A stretch of 64,000 nt of DNA from Hoeflea_A sp039025395 (GTDB lineage Bacteria; Pseudomonadota; Alphaproteobacteria; Rhizobiales; Rhizobiaceae): assembly GCA_039025395.1 (NCBI GenBank), contig JBCCOK010000007.1, positions 46,125 through 110,124 of the forward strand. The letters run 5' to 3'. The first letter of the stretch is position 1; every line of letters begins with the position of its first letter. This document shows, in pieces, positions 46,021 through 54,484 of this stretch. The notes beneath the pieces were generated by a model that saw only the letters and a list, made by a program, of their open reading frames with translations, was not told the DNA's origin and ran no database searches. Made by a program: the position numbers and the translations under genes.

Positions 46021-48314
46021 CCTTGGCGAAAAAGATCCGCCCGGGTCCGCGAAAAAAACCGCATCACGGTGTTCCCGACCGCGAAACAGTCCTTCGATTC
46101 ATAGCAGAACATCCTTCGCGCGCTTCCAAGCGGGACATTGCAAAGGCCTTCTCAGTTCGCGGGCAGGATCGTATAGAGCTGAAGCAACTTTTGCGGACGC
46201 TGGAAGACGAGGGACTGCTCGCAAGGCAGCGCAAGCGCCTTGTCCGCCCGGGCTCCCTTCCCCCGGTCGCTGTCCTCGACATAACCGATCGCGATGAGGA
46301 CGGCTCTCTGATTGCCAGGCCGGCCGAATGGATCCAGGAAGATACCACACCGCCTGCCGTCCTGGTCCGCCATAACCGGCAGTCGAAAGGCAAGGCAAAA
46401 CCGCCATCGGCCGGGATCGGCGATCGCATCCTTGCGCGTATTTTCCCTTCAGATACGGAAATCGGGCCTGCCTTCACGGCGCGGATCATGAAGGTTCTAG
46501 AGAAGCAGCGCGGCGTCCTGCTCGGTGTCTTTCGCGCCTCCCCGGGCGGCGGCGGCCGCCTTGAACCTATCGAACGCCGCGGCAACGAGATCATCATCGA
46601 GAGCGATGGCGTTGCAGATGCGCGCGACGGTGACCTTGTTGAAGCGCACGCCAAGCGCAGCAATCGCTACGGGATGGCGCGCGGCCGTGTTCGCTCGGTC
46701 ATTGGATCCGTTGCCGGCGAGAAGGCGATATCGATGATCGCCATCCATGCGCACGGAATTCCTCATGTTTTTCCAAAGGCGGTGATTGACGAGGCTGAAA
46801 AAGCAAAGCCCGTGGCGCAGGGCAAACGGGAGGATTGGCGCGCCATTCCGCTTGTCACCATCGATCCGTTTGACGCAAAGGACCACGACGATGCCGTTCA
46901 TGCGGAGCCGGACGACAATCCGGAAAATCCGGGCGGCGTGGTCGTTCGCGTTGCGATTGCAGACGTATCGCATTATGTGCGGCCCGGCTCTGCCATCGAC
47001 GCCGAAGCGCTCAAGCGCGGCAATTCGGTCTACTTTCCTGACCGGGTCGTGCCGATGTTGCCGGAGCGCATTTCCAATGATTTGTGCTCGCTCAAGGAAG
47101 ATGTCGAAAGACCGGCGCTCGCGGTGCGAATGGTCTTTTCCGCGCAGGGCCGGAAAATCGGCCATACCTTTCACCGGGTTATCATCCGCAGTCTGGCGCG
47201 TCTCAGTTATGTTCAGGCACAGAACGCAATCGACGGCACGCCGGATACCGCGACCGAGCCGCTATTAGACGGTGTCTTGCGCCCGCTTTGGAGTGCCTAC
47301 GCTGTCCTCGATCGCGGCCGCAACCGGCGACAGCCGCTTGATCTCGATCTCCCGGAAAGAAAGCTGCAGCTCGATAAGGACGGCAGGGTTGACAAGGTGA
47401 TGGTTCCCGATCGGCTGGATGCACATCGGCTGATCGAGGAGTTCATGATCCAGGCCAATGTGTGCGCAGCCGAAACGCTTGAACGAAAGCGTCAGCCGTT
47501 AATTTACCGCGTTCATGACGCACCTTCGCTTGCTAAGCAGGAAGCGCTCAGGGACTTTCTCAAGACACTTGATATTTCGCTGGCGAAAGGCGGGCAGCTT
47601 CGCGCCAACAGCTTTAACGGTGTATTGTCGAAGGCGAAGGGTACACCCCATGAGATCATGGTCAGCGAGATGGTGCTGCGTTCTCAGAGCCAGGCAATCT
47701 ACAGTCCGGACAATCTTGGCCATTTCGGCCTCAACCTGATGAAATATGCACACTTCACCTCTCCGATAAGGCGCTATTCCGACTTGATCGTTCACCGCGC
47801 CCTGATCGCAAGCCTCGGTCTCGGCGAAGGCGGGATCACGCCGCACGAAGAAGAGGCGCTGGAGGAGATAGCAGCCGAAATCTCGACGTTCGAACGCCGC
47901 GCGATGGCTGCGGAACGCGAAACCGTGGATCGGCTGATCGCCCACCACCTTGCCGACCGGGTCGGTGATGAATTCGGCGCCCATATCTCAGGCGTTACGA
48001 AGTCAGGTCTTTTCGTCTCACTGCAGCAATTTGGCGCAGATGGGTTTATTCCTATTTCAACATTGGGTCTGGACTATTATGTTTACGACGAAACGCAACA
48101 GGCGCTCGTCGGGGAAAATTCAGGCAGTGGATTCCGGTTGGGCGACAGGGTCGAGGTAAAACTGCAAGAGGCTATTCCGCTTGCAGGTGCGCTAAGGTTC
48201 GAGATGTTGAGTGAAGGGCGTAAACTCCAGGTCGCAACGCGATCGTTTCACAAGTCGAAGCGAAAGCCTTCCAGATCGAACGGAGCGCGCAGGAAAAGAC
48301 GCGGAGGATACTGA
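46017..48314 (+). CDS. rnr: Ribonuclease R
   Basis: 765 residues. A winged-helix-like N-terminus (residues about 10-75) precedes cold-shock domains, the RNB catalytic domain with TIDPFDAKDHDDAVHAEP (four catalytic Asp; about residue 280), and a C-terminal S1 domain (about 650-735) with SGVTKSGLFVSLQQFGADGF. A basic tail follows. RNase R degrades structured RNA 3'-to-5'. The GTG at 46017 overlaps the topA stop; a TTG at 46023 is the alternative. Confidence 0.96.
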   Translation: MTLAKKIRPGPRKKPHHGVPDRETVLRFIAEHPSRASKRDIAKAFSVRGQDRIELKQLLRTLEDEGLLARQRKRLVRPGSLPPVAVLDITDRDEDGSLIARPAEWIQEDTTPPAVLVRHNRQSKGKAKPPSAGIGDRILARIFPSDTEIGPAFTARIMKVLEKQRGVLLGVFRASPGGGGRLEPIERRGNEIIIESDGVADARDGDLVEAHAKRSNRYGMARGRVRSVIGSVAGEKAISMIAIHAHGIPHVFPKAVIDEAEKAKPVAQGKREDWRAIPLVTIDPFDAKDHDDAVHAEPDDNPENPGGVVVRVAIADVSHYVRPGSAIDAEALKRGNSVYFPDRVVPMLPERISNDLCSLKEDVERPALAVRMVFSAQGRKIGHTFHRVIIRSLARLSYVQAQNAIDGTPDTATEPLLDGVLRPLWSAYAVLDRGRNRRQPLDLDLPERKLQLDKDGRVDKVMVPDRLDAHRLIEEFMIQANVCAAETLERKRQPLIYRVHDAPSLAKQEALRDFLKTLDISLAKGGQLRANSFNGVLSKAKGTPHEIMVSEMVLRSQSQAIYSPDNLGHFGLNLMKYAHFTSPIRRYSDLIVHRALIASLGLGEGGITPHEEEALEEIAAEISTFERRAMAAERETVDRLIAHHLADRVGDEFGAHISGVTKSGLFVSLQQFGADGFIPISTLGLDYYVYDETQQALVGENSGSGFRLGDRVEVKLQEAIPLAGALRFEMLSEGRKLQVATRSFHKSKRKPSRSNGARRKRRGGY

Positions 48315-48316
48315 TC

Positions 48317-48781
48317 ATGCCGATACACGAAATCCGGGCCCGCGACTCCGCTTCCGACCAACCAAAGCGCGATTTGTGGCGCTCGATAACCAAGGGGTTT
48401 CGTAGCCGCTGTCCAGCCTGCGGTTCAGGCAAGCTTTTCGCCGGCTTTCTCAAACCGGTGCACCATTGCGAAACGTGCGGCGAGGCAATGCATCATCAAA
48501 GGGCGGACGATTTGCCTCCCTATCTGGTTATTTTCGTTGTCGGTCACGTGGTGGTTGCCGGCTACATGATGGCCGAGCCGCTGGTCGACTGGAGTAGCTG
48601 GCAGCATCTGGCGCTCTGGATACCGGTATCGCTCGCCATGGGTCTGGCGCTGCTGCAACCGTTCAAGGGTGCAGTTATCGGGCTGCAATGGGCCAATCAA
48701 ATGCACGGTTTTGGTGACAGCGAGGATGCTTCCGAGGCGTTCGACGATGGCCACGGCATTGGGACGGATATGGGCCGATAG
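48317..48781 (+). CDS. DUF983 membrane protein
   Basis: 154 residues, starting two bases after the rnr stop. A rubredoxin-like four-Cys zinc ribbon (CPACGSG, CETCGEA; about residues 34-58) is followed by two transmembrane helices (about 72-92 and 98-120). DUF983 proteins are conserved in Alphaproteobacteria, often near rnr or cytochrome oxidase genes. Function is unknown. Confidence 0.88.
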   Translation: MPIHEIRARDSASDQPKRDLWRSITKGFRSRCPACGSGKLFAGFLKPVHHCETCGEAMHHQRADDLPPYLVIFVVGHVVVAGYMMAEPLVDWSSWQHLALWIPVSLAMGLALLQPFKGAVIGLQWANQMHGFGDSEDASEAFDDGHGIGTDMGR

Positions 48782-48790
48782 GGCCGGCGA

Positions 48791-49543
48791 ATGACCGACG
48801 ACCGGAAACGTTCGCGTGAAAATGCGCACAATAAGCTTCAGCGGGAAGTCAAACAATCGGTGAACCGCCATCCGCTGATACGGCCCAAGGATGCCGCAAC
48901 CCTGATTCTCATTGACCGATCGTCGGCAGAACCGGCATTGCTGATGGGAAAGCGGCACACGGCGCACGCCTTCATGCCCGATACCTATGTGTTCCCGGGC
49001 GGACGCCGGGACCCTCACGACGGACGCGTGCCCGTTTCAGACCGGTTGCATCCCGAGGTGGAGCGCCGACTGCTCAACAAGATGGCAAGCCCCGCCCACA
49101 GCCGGCGCGCTCGCGCGCTTGCCGTTGCAGCGATTCGCGAAACCTATGAAGAAGTGGGCGTTTTCATTGGAGGCCCCGGTAAAGCCAGTCGCCAGCCTAA
49201 CTGGCAACCATTCGCGGAACGCAATATTGCGCCGCGCTTGTCACCTCTTCGCTATGTCGCACGGGCGGTAACCCCACCCCGGCAGAACCGCCGTTTCGAC
49301 ACACGTTTTTTTGCCTGTTTCCGCGACGAAGTCGGCGAAGTCGAAGCAGAAGCCAGCATGGAACTGCTTGACCTCAAATGGGTCAGCCTCTCCGATGCCG
49401 CCCGTATCAACATGCCGCAGATCACGCGTGCCGTCATTACCGAGCTAACCATCGAGCTGGAAAATGATCCGTCGCTGCCCTTTGGCAGGCCGGTCCCCTT
49501 CTACCAGGCACGCCATGGACGCTTCGTGCGCGAAATTCTGTAG
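48791..49543 (+). CDS. NUDIX hydrolase
   Basis: 250 residues. The Nudix box shows as GGRRDPHDG early and RETYEEVGV after an insertion of about 30 residues (around residues 75-120), so the usual 23-residue spacing is broken. This longer arrangement occurs in NUDT19-like acyl-CoA or nucleotide diphosphatases. The gene follows DUF983 by nine bases and ends the topA operon. Confidence 0.85.
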   Translation: MTDDRKRSRENAHNKLQREVKQSVNRHPLIRPKDAATLILIDRSSAEPALLMGKRHTAHAFMPDTYVFPGGRRDPHDGRVPVSDRLHPEVERRLLNKMASPAHSRRARALAVAAIRETYEEVGVFIGGPGKASRQPNWQPFAERNIAPRLSPLRYVARAVTPPRQNRRFDTRFFACFRDEVGEVEAEASMELLDLKWVSLSDAARINMPQITRAVITELTIELENDPSLPFGRPVPFYQARHGRFVREIL

Positions 49544-49583
49544 AAATGGAAACACAGCTGACGAATCAGACAGCTTTGCGGAC

Positions 49584-49611
49584 TTGACTTTTGAGCTGCA
49601 ATTTGTAGTTT
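49584..49611 (+). promoter_or_regulatory. Candidate sigma-70 promoter for rpmG
   Basis: TTGACT at 49584-49589 and TAGTTT at 49606-49611 with a 16-base spacer, 66 bases before the rpmG start codon. Confidence 0.45.
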
Positions 49612-49677
49612 CCGCGCAGTTTTCCGGCCGTGGCGATTTCTCTCTCAGCCGCGGCCTTTTGAATAGCGGACAAGAAA

Positions 49678-49845
49678 ATGGCCAAAGCCACGACCATCAA
49701 GATAAAGCTGCAGTCGACTGCGGATACGGGTTACTTCTACGTGACCAAGAAGAACAGTCGTACCATGACCGAGAAGATGACCAAGAAAAAATACGATCCG
49801 GTCGCCAAGAAGCATGTTGAATTCAAGGAAGCGAAGATCAAGTAA
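49678..49845 (+). CDS. rpmG: 50S ribosomal protein L33
   Basis: A 55-residue protein starting MAKATTIKIKLQST, then GYFYVTKKNSR and a basic tail ending EAKIK. It is the alphaproteobacterial L33 without the four-Cys zinc site. It lies alone with its own promoter and a strong terminator. Confidence 0.95.
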   Translation: MAKATTIKIKLQSTADTGYFYVTKKNSRTMTEKMTKKKYDPVAKKHVEFKEAKIK

Positions 49846-49864
49846 TTGCTCGGACCTTCCCATC

Positions 49865-49897
49865 AAAAAGGCCGCTTCATCGTGAAGCGGCCTTTTT
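49865..49897. terminator. Bidirectional Rho-independent terminator after rpmG
   Basis: A 10-base GC-rich stem (GGCCGCTTCA with TGAAGCGGCC), three-base loop, flanked by A5 on the left and T5 on the right. It can end rpmG on the plus strand and any transcript from the pleD side on the minus strand. Confidence 0.88.
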
Positions 49898-50259
49898 GAT
49901 TGGGGGCTGGTCAGCACAGGTTGCGGTACGAGGAGGCCACATTCCCTTGCGCCGACCAGCCGACCCCACGACCCAGGAGATGCGGCGGACCTGAGCACCA
50001 TGGGGTAGACGATTCGATAGCGTGTGAGCAGGACGCAATGTCCTGAACTTACCCCTGCGCACAACATTTGCTCATCGTAGCAAAAAAATCAACGTTTTCT
50101 TAATGGTTTTGGCGCCCGACCTCACCCCATGGTAAACGACCGCGCCGCATCGAGCTTCGATAAATATTAAGAATCAGTCGATTGTGGCAACTGCCTGCAA
50201 TTTGGCATGCAGGCTGCCTAATCTGAACGCACGACATGGGATTGGCAGTGGCAACCGCG
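49898..50259. other. Non-coding stretch with strong hairpin potential, possible small RNA on minus strand
   Basis: No gene is seen here. Perfect eight-base arms GGCTGGTC (49905-49912) and GACCAGCC (49954-49961) enclose about 41 bases. On the minus strand this loop contains CCTCCTC, an anti-Shine-Dalgarno-like string. A second hairpin AGGAC-GTCCT lies at 50030-50044. A T-rich stretch near 50090 could hold a minus-strand promoter, and the bidirectional terminator would give the 3' end. It could equally be the 3' leader of pleD. Confidence 0.3.
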
Positions 50260-51627
50260 TCAGGCAGCCATGGCGACGACTCGGTTACGACCCCGGGCCT
50301 TCGCCTCGTAGAGCGCAACGTCTGCCCTCTTGAGCAATGTCGACGGCGTTTCGTCGGTTCGCGTAAGCGTTGCTACACCCATCGAGGCTGTAATGTTCAG
50401 ATGGCGGGTATCCCGTCCGACCCGAAAGGGCACATCAGCGATTTCGCGGCGCAAACGCTCTGCCACTTTCTGTGCGGTCGAGCCATCGGTATCTGGCAGA
50501 ACAATAATGAATTCCTCGCCACCATGGCGGCATGCCAAATCGATACCGCGGATTGTCTGGCGCATGCGCCTGGCAAATTCTCTTAAGACTTCGTCCCCGG
50601 CATCATGACCGTGGGTGTCGTTGACAGCCTTGAAACGATCCAGATCGATCGCCAACACCGACAGCAAACGGTTGCGGGCTATGGAGCGCTCGATCAGAAG
50701 CTGCATGTGCGAATCCAGATAGCGCCGGTTGTACAGACCGGTCAGCGGGTCTGCGACAGCAAGTTCGATCGAATGCTGCACACTGGAACGCAGATGGTCG
50801 TTGTAACGTTTGCGGCGGAACTGCGTGTTGCAACGGGCAATCAATTCGTTCGGATCGATCGGGCGCAGGATATAGTCGTTGACGCCCAGTTCCAGCGCGC
50901 GATGAACGATGGCCTCCTCGTTCTGATCGCAGATCAGCAGAAGCGGCACGAACCTCGTCCGATCAAGCGACCGCAACTGAGAACACAATCGCAGCGGGTC
51001 GTATTCTGTGAAATTGGAACTGATCAGGACCAACTCGTAGCTGTTCTCTGCTGCATCCAACATCGCTTGCTGCGGGTGAGAAATAATTTTCAAATCGGCT
51101 GTCTTGCGCAAAGCCTGCGCAATCCTGTCCTGCGAGTTCTTTCGCTCGTCGACAAGCAGCGCCTTTCCTCTTTTGCCACCCATCCAGTCGCTGAGCAGGA
51201 AATCCAGGCCAATATCCTGAGCCGCTTGCGCACGAATTCGCAATTCATCGGTCAGCGCCTTCAGGCGGACCAGGCTCTTGACGCGGGCAAGCAATTGCTG
51301 GTCGTTGACGGGTTTCGTCAGGAAGTCGTCGGCACCTGCGCGTAACCCCCGAACACGGTCGGATGGCTGATCGAGCGCGGTCACGATCACGACCGGTATA
51401 TGCATCGTCGTCTTATCGGCCTTCAGGCGTTCGCATACTTCGAAGCCGTCCATCCCCGGCATCATAATATCCAGAAGGACGAGGTCGACATGACCTTCAT
51501 CGCATATCGCCAAAGCGTCTTCGCCATTTGTCGCTGTCACGACTTCAAAATATTCGGCCAAAAGCCGTGCTTCGAGTAATTTAACGTTTGCAGCAATATC
51601 GTCCACGACCAATATGCGGGCTGTCAT
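50260..51627 (-). CDS. pleD: PleD diguanylate cyclase response regulator
   Basis: 455 residues with PleD layout: receiver one (about 1-120, phospho-Asp in LVLLDIMMPGMDG), a degenerate receiver two (about 150-275), and a GGDEF domain from about 290. The active loop reads GGEEF in CRHGGEEFIIVLP, a fully active variant. It makes cyclic di-GMP at one cell pole to drive the motile-to-sessile switch. It follows divK by 17 bases, as in Caulobacter and rhizobia. Confidence 0.95.
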   Translation of the reverse strand: MTARILVVDDIAANVKLLEARLLAEYFEVVTATNGEDALAICDEGHVDLVLLDIMMPGMDGFEVCERLKADKTTMHIPVVIVTALDQPSDRVRGLRAGADDFLTKPVNDQQLLARVKSLVRLKALTDELRIRAQAAQDIGLDFLLSDWMGGKRGKALLVDERKNSQDRIAQALRKTADLKIISHPQQAMLDAAENSYELVLISSNFTEYDPLRLCSQLRSLDRTRFVPLLLICDQNEEAIVHRALELGVNDYILRPIDPNELIARCNTQFRRKRYNDHLRSSVQHSIELAVADPLTGLYNRRYLDSHMQLLIERSIARNRLLSVLAIDLDRFKAVNDTHGHDAGDEVLREFARRMRQTIRGIDLACRHGGEEFIIVLPDTDGSTAQKVAERLRREIADVPFRVGRDTRHLNITASMGVATLTRTDETPSTLLKRADVALYEAKARGRNRVVAMAA

Positions 51628-51644
51628 TACAAATGATCCTCGAT

Positions 51645-52016
51645 TTATCCGTCGCCCAAGTAATTCTTTATCGTCTCAACAAATTTCGGCACTGAAATTG
51701 GCTTGGACATATATGCCTCGCATCCGCCCTGCCGTATTCGCTCCTCATCGCCTTTCATTGCAAATGCAGTCACGGCAATGATGGGTATCTTGTGGAGTTC
51801 ATCGTCTTCCTTCAGCCATTTGGTAACTTCCAGGCCGGACACTTCAGGCAGCTGAATGTCCATGAGAATAAGGTCCGGCTTGTGCTCGCGCGCCAAATCC
51901 ACCGCCTCAAGGCCGTTGCGCGTTTGAACGGTCTCATACCCTGACGCTTCGATCAGATCGCGGAACAACTTCATGTTCAGCTCGTTATCCTCAACGATCA
52001 TGACACGCTTGGTCAT
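51645..52016 (-). CDS. divK: DivK single-domain response regulator
   Basis: 123 residues, one receiver domain. Acidic pocket VEDNELN, phospho-Asp in LILMDIQLPEVSG (about residue 53), Thr in AVTAFAMKGD and Lys in SKPISVPKF. DivK controls the DivJ/PleC-CckA-CtrA pathway of cell-cycle polarity. The pairing with pleD confirms the call. Confidence 0.94.
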   Translation of the reverse strand: MTKRVMIVEDNELNMKLFRDLIEASGYETVQTRNGLEAVDLAREHKPDLILMDIQLPEVSGLEVTKWLKEDDELHKIPIIAVTAFAMKGDEERIRQGGCEAYMSKPISVPKFVETIKNYLGDG

Positions 52017-52133
52017 AGGGCGTGCTCCGCGCGCTTCGAAGTTGCTCTTTGGCTACCGACGATTATGGTGTCGGCTGCAGGAATCGAATATCGCGCCATT
52101 CGTAGCGCAATTTGGTTGAAGAAAAGCAAAAAC

Positions 52134-52439
52134 ATGGCCTCAAATCTTAGTTTTTCTCGAAACGAAGCGGAAACCAACGCGCTTGGCATCGATGTCCTGA
52201 CTTGGATTGCAGAAAATGATGAGCGGATGGGACGCTTTCTCGCCCTTTCCGGTTTGAACATCGACAATCTGCGCAAGGCGGCAGCCGAGCCTGGCTTCAT
52301 GGTTGGCGTCCTCGGTTTTCTTACCGGACACGAGCAAACGCTGCTCGCCTATTGCGAGGAACGCGGCGTAGAGCCCGAAATGGTCGCCAAGGCGTGGCGC
52401 AGTCTAGGCGGCGAATCGCATTTCGAGTCCGGCATATGA
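52134..52439 (+). CDS. DUF3572 family protein
   Basis: 101 residues from the ATG at 52134. A helical protein with ETNALGIDVLTWIAENDERM and the conserved GFLTGHEQTLLAYCEERG. DUF3572 is restricted to Alphaproteobacteria and has no known role. The gene is divergent from divK and overlaps the next gene by ATGA. Confidence 0.85.
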   Translation: MASNLSFSRNEAETNALGIDVLTWIAENDERMGRFLALSGLNIDNLRKAAAEPGFMVGVLGFLTGHEQTLLAYCEERGVEPEMVAKAWRSLGGESHFESGI

Positions 52440-53083
52440 CAACCATTACGACATATGGACATGAAGAAATCGCCCTTGGCGAACGCCCGCTGATCATCTG
52501 TGATGTGGACGAAGTGGCGCTCGAATTCGTTTCTCCGTTTGCCGGTTTTTTGAAAGCCCGGGGCTATGAGCTGCTGCCAAGATCGTTCCGGTTGACCGGC
52601 AATATCGTATCGCTAGAAAGCGGCGTTGAGGCAGCAAAAGAAACGGTTCGCGAATTGCTCGATGCGTTCTTTGCAGAGCAACTCGATTGGCAGGTGCCGG
52701 CAAACGGCGCTCGCAAATCCCTTTCAAACCTGTCGGCACATGCGGACATCGTTTTCCTGACGGCCATGTCCCCGCGTCACTACGAGGCCAGAAGAGCAGT
52801 GCTCGACCGCCACGATCTGCACTACCCTCTGGTGGCCACCGTCGAGGAGAAGGGTCCGTTGATCAGCGAGATACATGATGAACGCGACCACACGGTTGTT
52901 TTCATTGATGACATGGCACCCAATCTCCAGTCGGCAAAGCGTCACTTGCCCCATGCCATTGCCATCAACTACATGAGCAATGACCATTTCCGCACCATGG
53001 CCCCACATCCAGGAGACGATATTGTATCGGCAGAAACCTGGGGCGAGATTGAGAGCATTATCGGCCGCCATTTGGGTGCTTGA
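52436..53083 (+). CDS. HAD-like hydrolase, coupled to DUF3572
   Basis: 215 residues starting within the ATGA overlap. HAD-like motifs are visible: DVDEV near residue 24 (motif I, with Asp-x-Asp), TAMSPRH near 120 (motif II) and VFIDDMAPN near 175 (motif IV). Motif III Lys is less clear. A phosphatase is likely but the substrate is unknown. Cotranslation with DUF3572 suggests related function. Confidence 0.65.
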   Translation: MTTITTYGHEEIALGERPLIICDVDEVALEFVSPFAGFLKARGYELLPRSFRLTGNIVSLESGVEAAKETVRELLDAFFAEQLDWQVPANGARKSLSNLSAHADIVFLTAMSPRHYEARRAVLDRHDLHYPLVATVEEKGPLISEIHDERDHTVVFIDDMAPNLQSAKRHLPHAIAINYMSNDHFRTMAPHPGDDIVSAETWGEIESIIGRHLGA

Positions 53084-53114
53084 TCGAAGCCGCAATGCGG
53101 CGTAAATCAAGACT

Positions 53115-53129
53115 GTTCAACTTTTGTTC
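53115..53129 (+). promoter_or_regulatory. LexA-binding SOS box upstream of dinB
   Basis: GTTC-N7-GTTC, an exact match to the alphaproteobacterial LexA consensus, 15 bases before the dinB ATG. Because the box should overlap the promoter, it also argues against the upstream TTG at 53124 as start. Confidence 0.8.
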
Positions 53130-53144
53130 CACACCGGTAGCGTG

Positions 53145-54479
53145 ATGACCGTCGTCAATCCGGACCCGAACCACGGCTTTTGCCGAGACTGTCTGACCTA
53201 CCAGGACGAGGGCAACCGCCGTTGTGCCCAGTGCGGAAGTCCGCGCGTGCTGCGCCATGACGAACTGTATCGGCTGACCGTCGCCCATGTTGACTGCGAC
53301 GCGTTTTACGCTGCAGTGGAAAAACGCGACAATCCTGAATTGGCCGACAAGCCGGTGATCATCGGCGGTGGCCGGCGCGGCGTCGTATCGACCGCATGCT
53401 ACATCGCCCGGATCCACGGCGTGCGCTCGGCAATGCCGATGTTCAAGGCACTCAAGGCCTGCCCGCAAGCGGTCGTCATCAAGCCGGACATGGAAAAGTA
53501 CGGAACTGTCGGCCGTCAGGTGCGCCGCATGATGGAGGAATTGACGCCGCTGGTTCAGCCGATTTCGATTGACGAGGCTTTCCTTGAGCTTGCCGGCACG
53601 CAGGCACTCCACCGAAATCCGCCCGCGCGCACTCTGGCGGCTTTCGCCAAGCGCGTCGAGGACGAAGTTGGCATCACGGTGTCGGTTGGTCTTTCCTACT
53701 GCAAGTTTCTCGCCAAGGTCGCCTCCGACCTGGAAAAGCCACGCGGGTTTTCGATTATTGGCGAAGCCGAAGCGGTCGCCTTTCTGCGGGATATGCCAGT
53801 GACCACGATTTGGGGCGTGGGAAAGGCCTTCGCTGCAACCCTCGAAAAGGACGGCATCACAATGATCGGCCAGCTACAGAGCATGGACGAAGGTGATCTT
53901 ATGCGCCGCTACGGCACCATCGGCCAGCGCCTCTACAGACTCTCGCGCGGCATGGATGACCGCGAGGTGCACACCCGCGACAGCGCCAAGAGTGTGTCGT
54001 CGGAAACCACCTTCAACAGTGACTATTCCGACCGCCAGACATTGGTTGCGGTACTCAGGTCCCTGTCCGAGAAGGTATCGCGGCGCTTGAAGAAGAACAA
54101 TCTTGCGGGTCAGACTGTGGTCCTCAAACTCAAGAACAAGGATTTCCGCATCAAGACCCGCAACCGTCGCCTTGAAGATCCGACCTGTCTGGCCGACCGC
54201 ATATTCCATACCGGTCTTTCTCTGCTGGAGCGCGAGCTTGATGGAACCGAATACCGCCTGCTTGGCATTGGCGTATCGGATTTGACAAACGCTGATCTTG
54301 CCGACCCGCCAGATCTCGTCGATTCCGGCGCAACCCAGCGTGCAGTGGCGGAAAGGGCCATCGACAAAGTCCGGGACCGTTTCGGACGCGATTCGCTCGA
54401 AACAGGCTACACGTTCGGAACAAAGGCAAGTGCGCGCCCCCAACGCGAAAGAGACCCTGTCAATCGCGACGAGGGGTGA
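53145..54479 (+). CDS. dinB: DNA polymerase IV with N-terminal zinc ribbon
   Basis: 444 residues from the ATG at 53145. An N-terminal CxxC pair (CRDC, CAQCG; about residues 13-35) precedes the Y-family palm: HVDCDAFYAAVEKRD (first catalytic Asp pair) and PISIDEAFLELAG (Asp-Glu, about residue 140). The little finger covers about 285-395. The zinc ribbon is typical of rhizobial DinB and absent in E. coli. It is an error-prone translesion polymerase placed under SOS control by the box above. Confidence 0.94.
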   Translation: MTVVNPDPNHGFCRDCLTYQDEGNRRCAQCGSPRVLRHDELYRLTVAHVDCDAFYAAVEKRDNPELADKPVIIGGGRRGVVSTACYIARIHGVRSAMPMFKALKACPQAVVIKPDMEKYGTVGRQVRRMMEELTPLVQPISIDEAFLELAGTQALHRNPPARTLAAFAKRVEDEVGITVSVGLSYCKFLAKVASDLEKPRGFSIIGEAEAVAFLRDMPVTTIWGVGKAFAATLEKDGITMIGQLQSMDEGDLMRRYGTIGQRLYRLSRGMDDREVHTRDSAKSVSSETTFNSDYSDRQTLVAVLRSLSEKVSRRLKKNNLAGQTVVLKLKNKDFRIKTRNRRLEDPTCLADRIFHTGLSLLERELDGTEYRLLGIGVSDLTNADLADPPDLVDSGATQRAVAERAIDKVRDRFGRDSLETGYTFGTKASARPQRERDPVNRDEG

Positions 54480-54484
54480 CGGCG

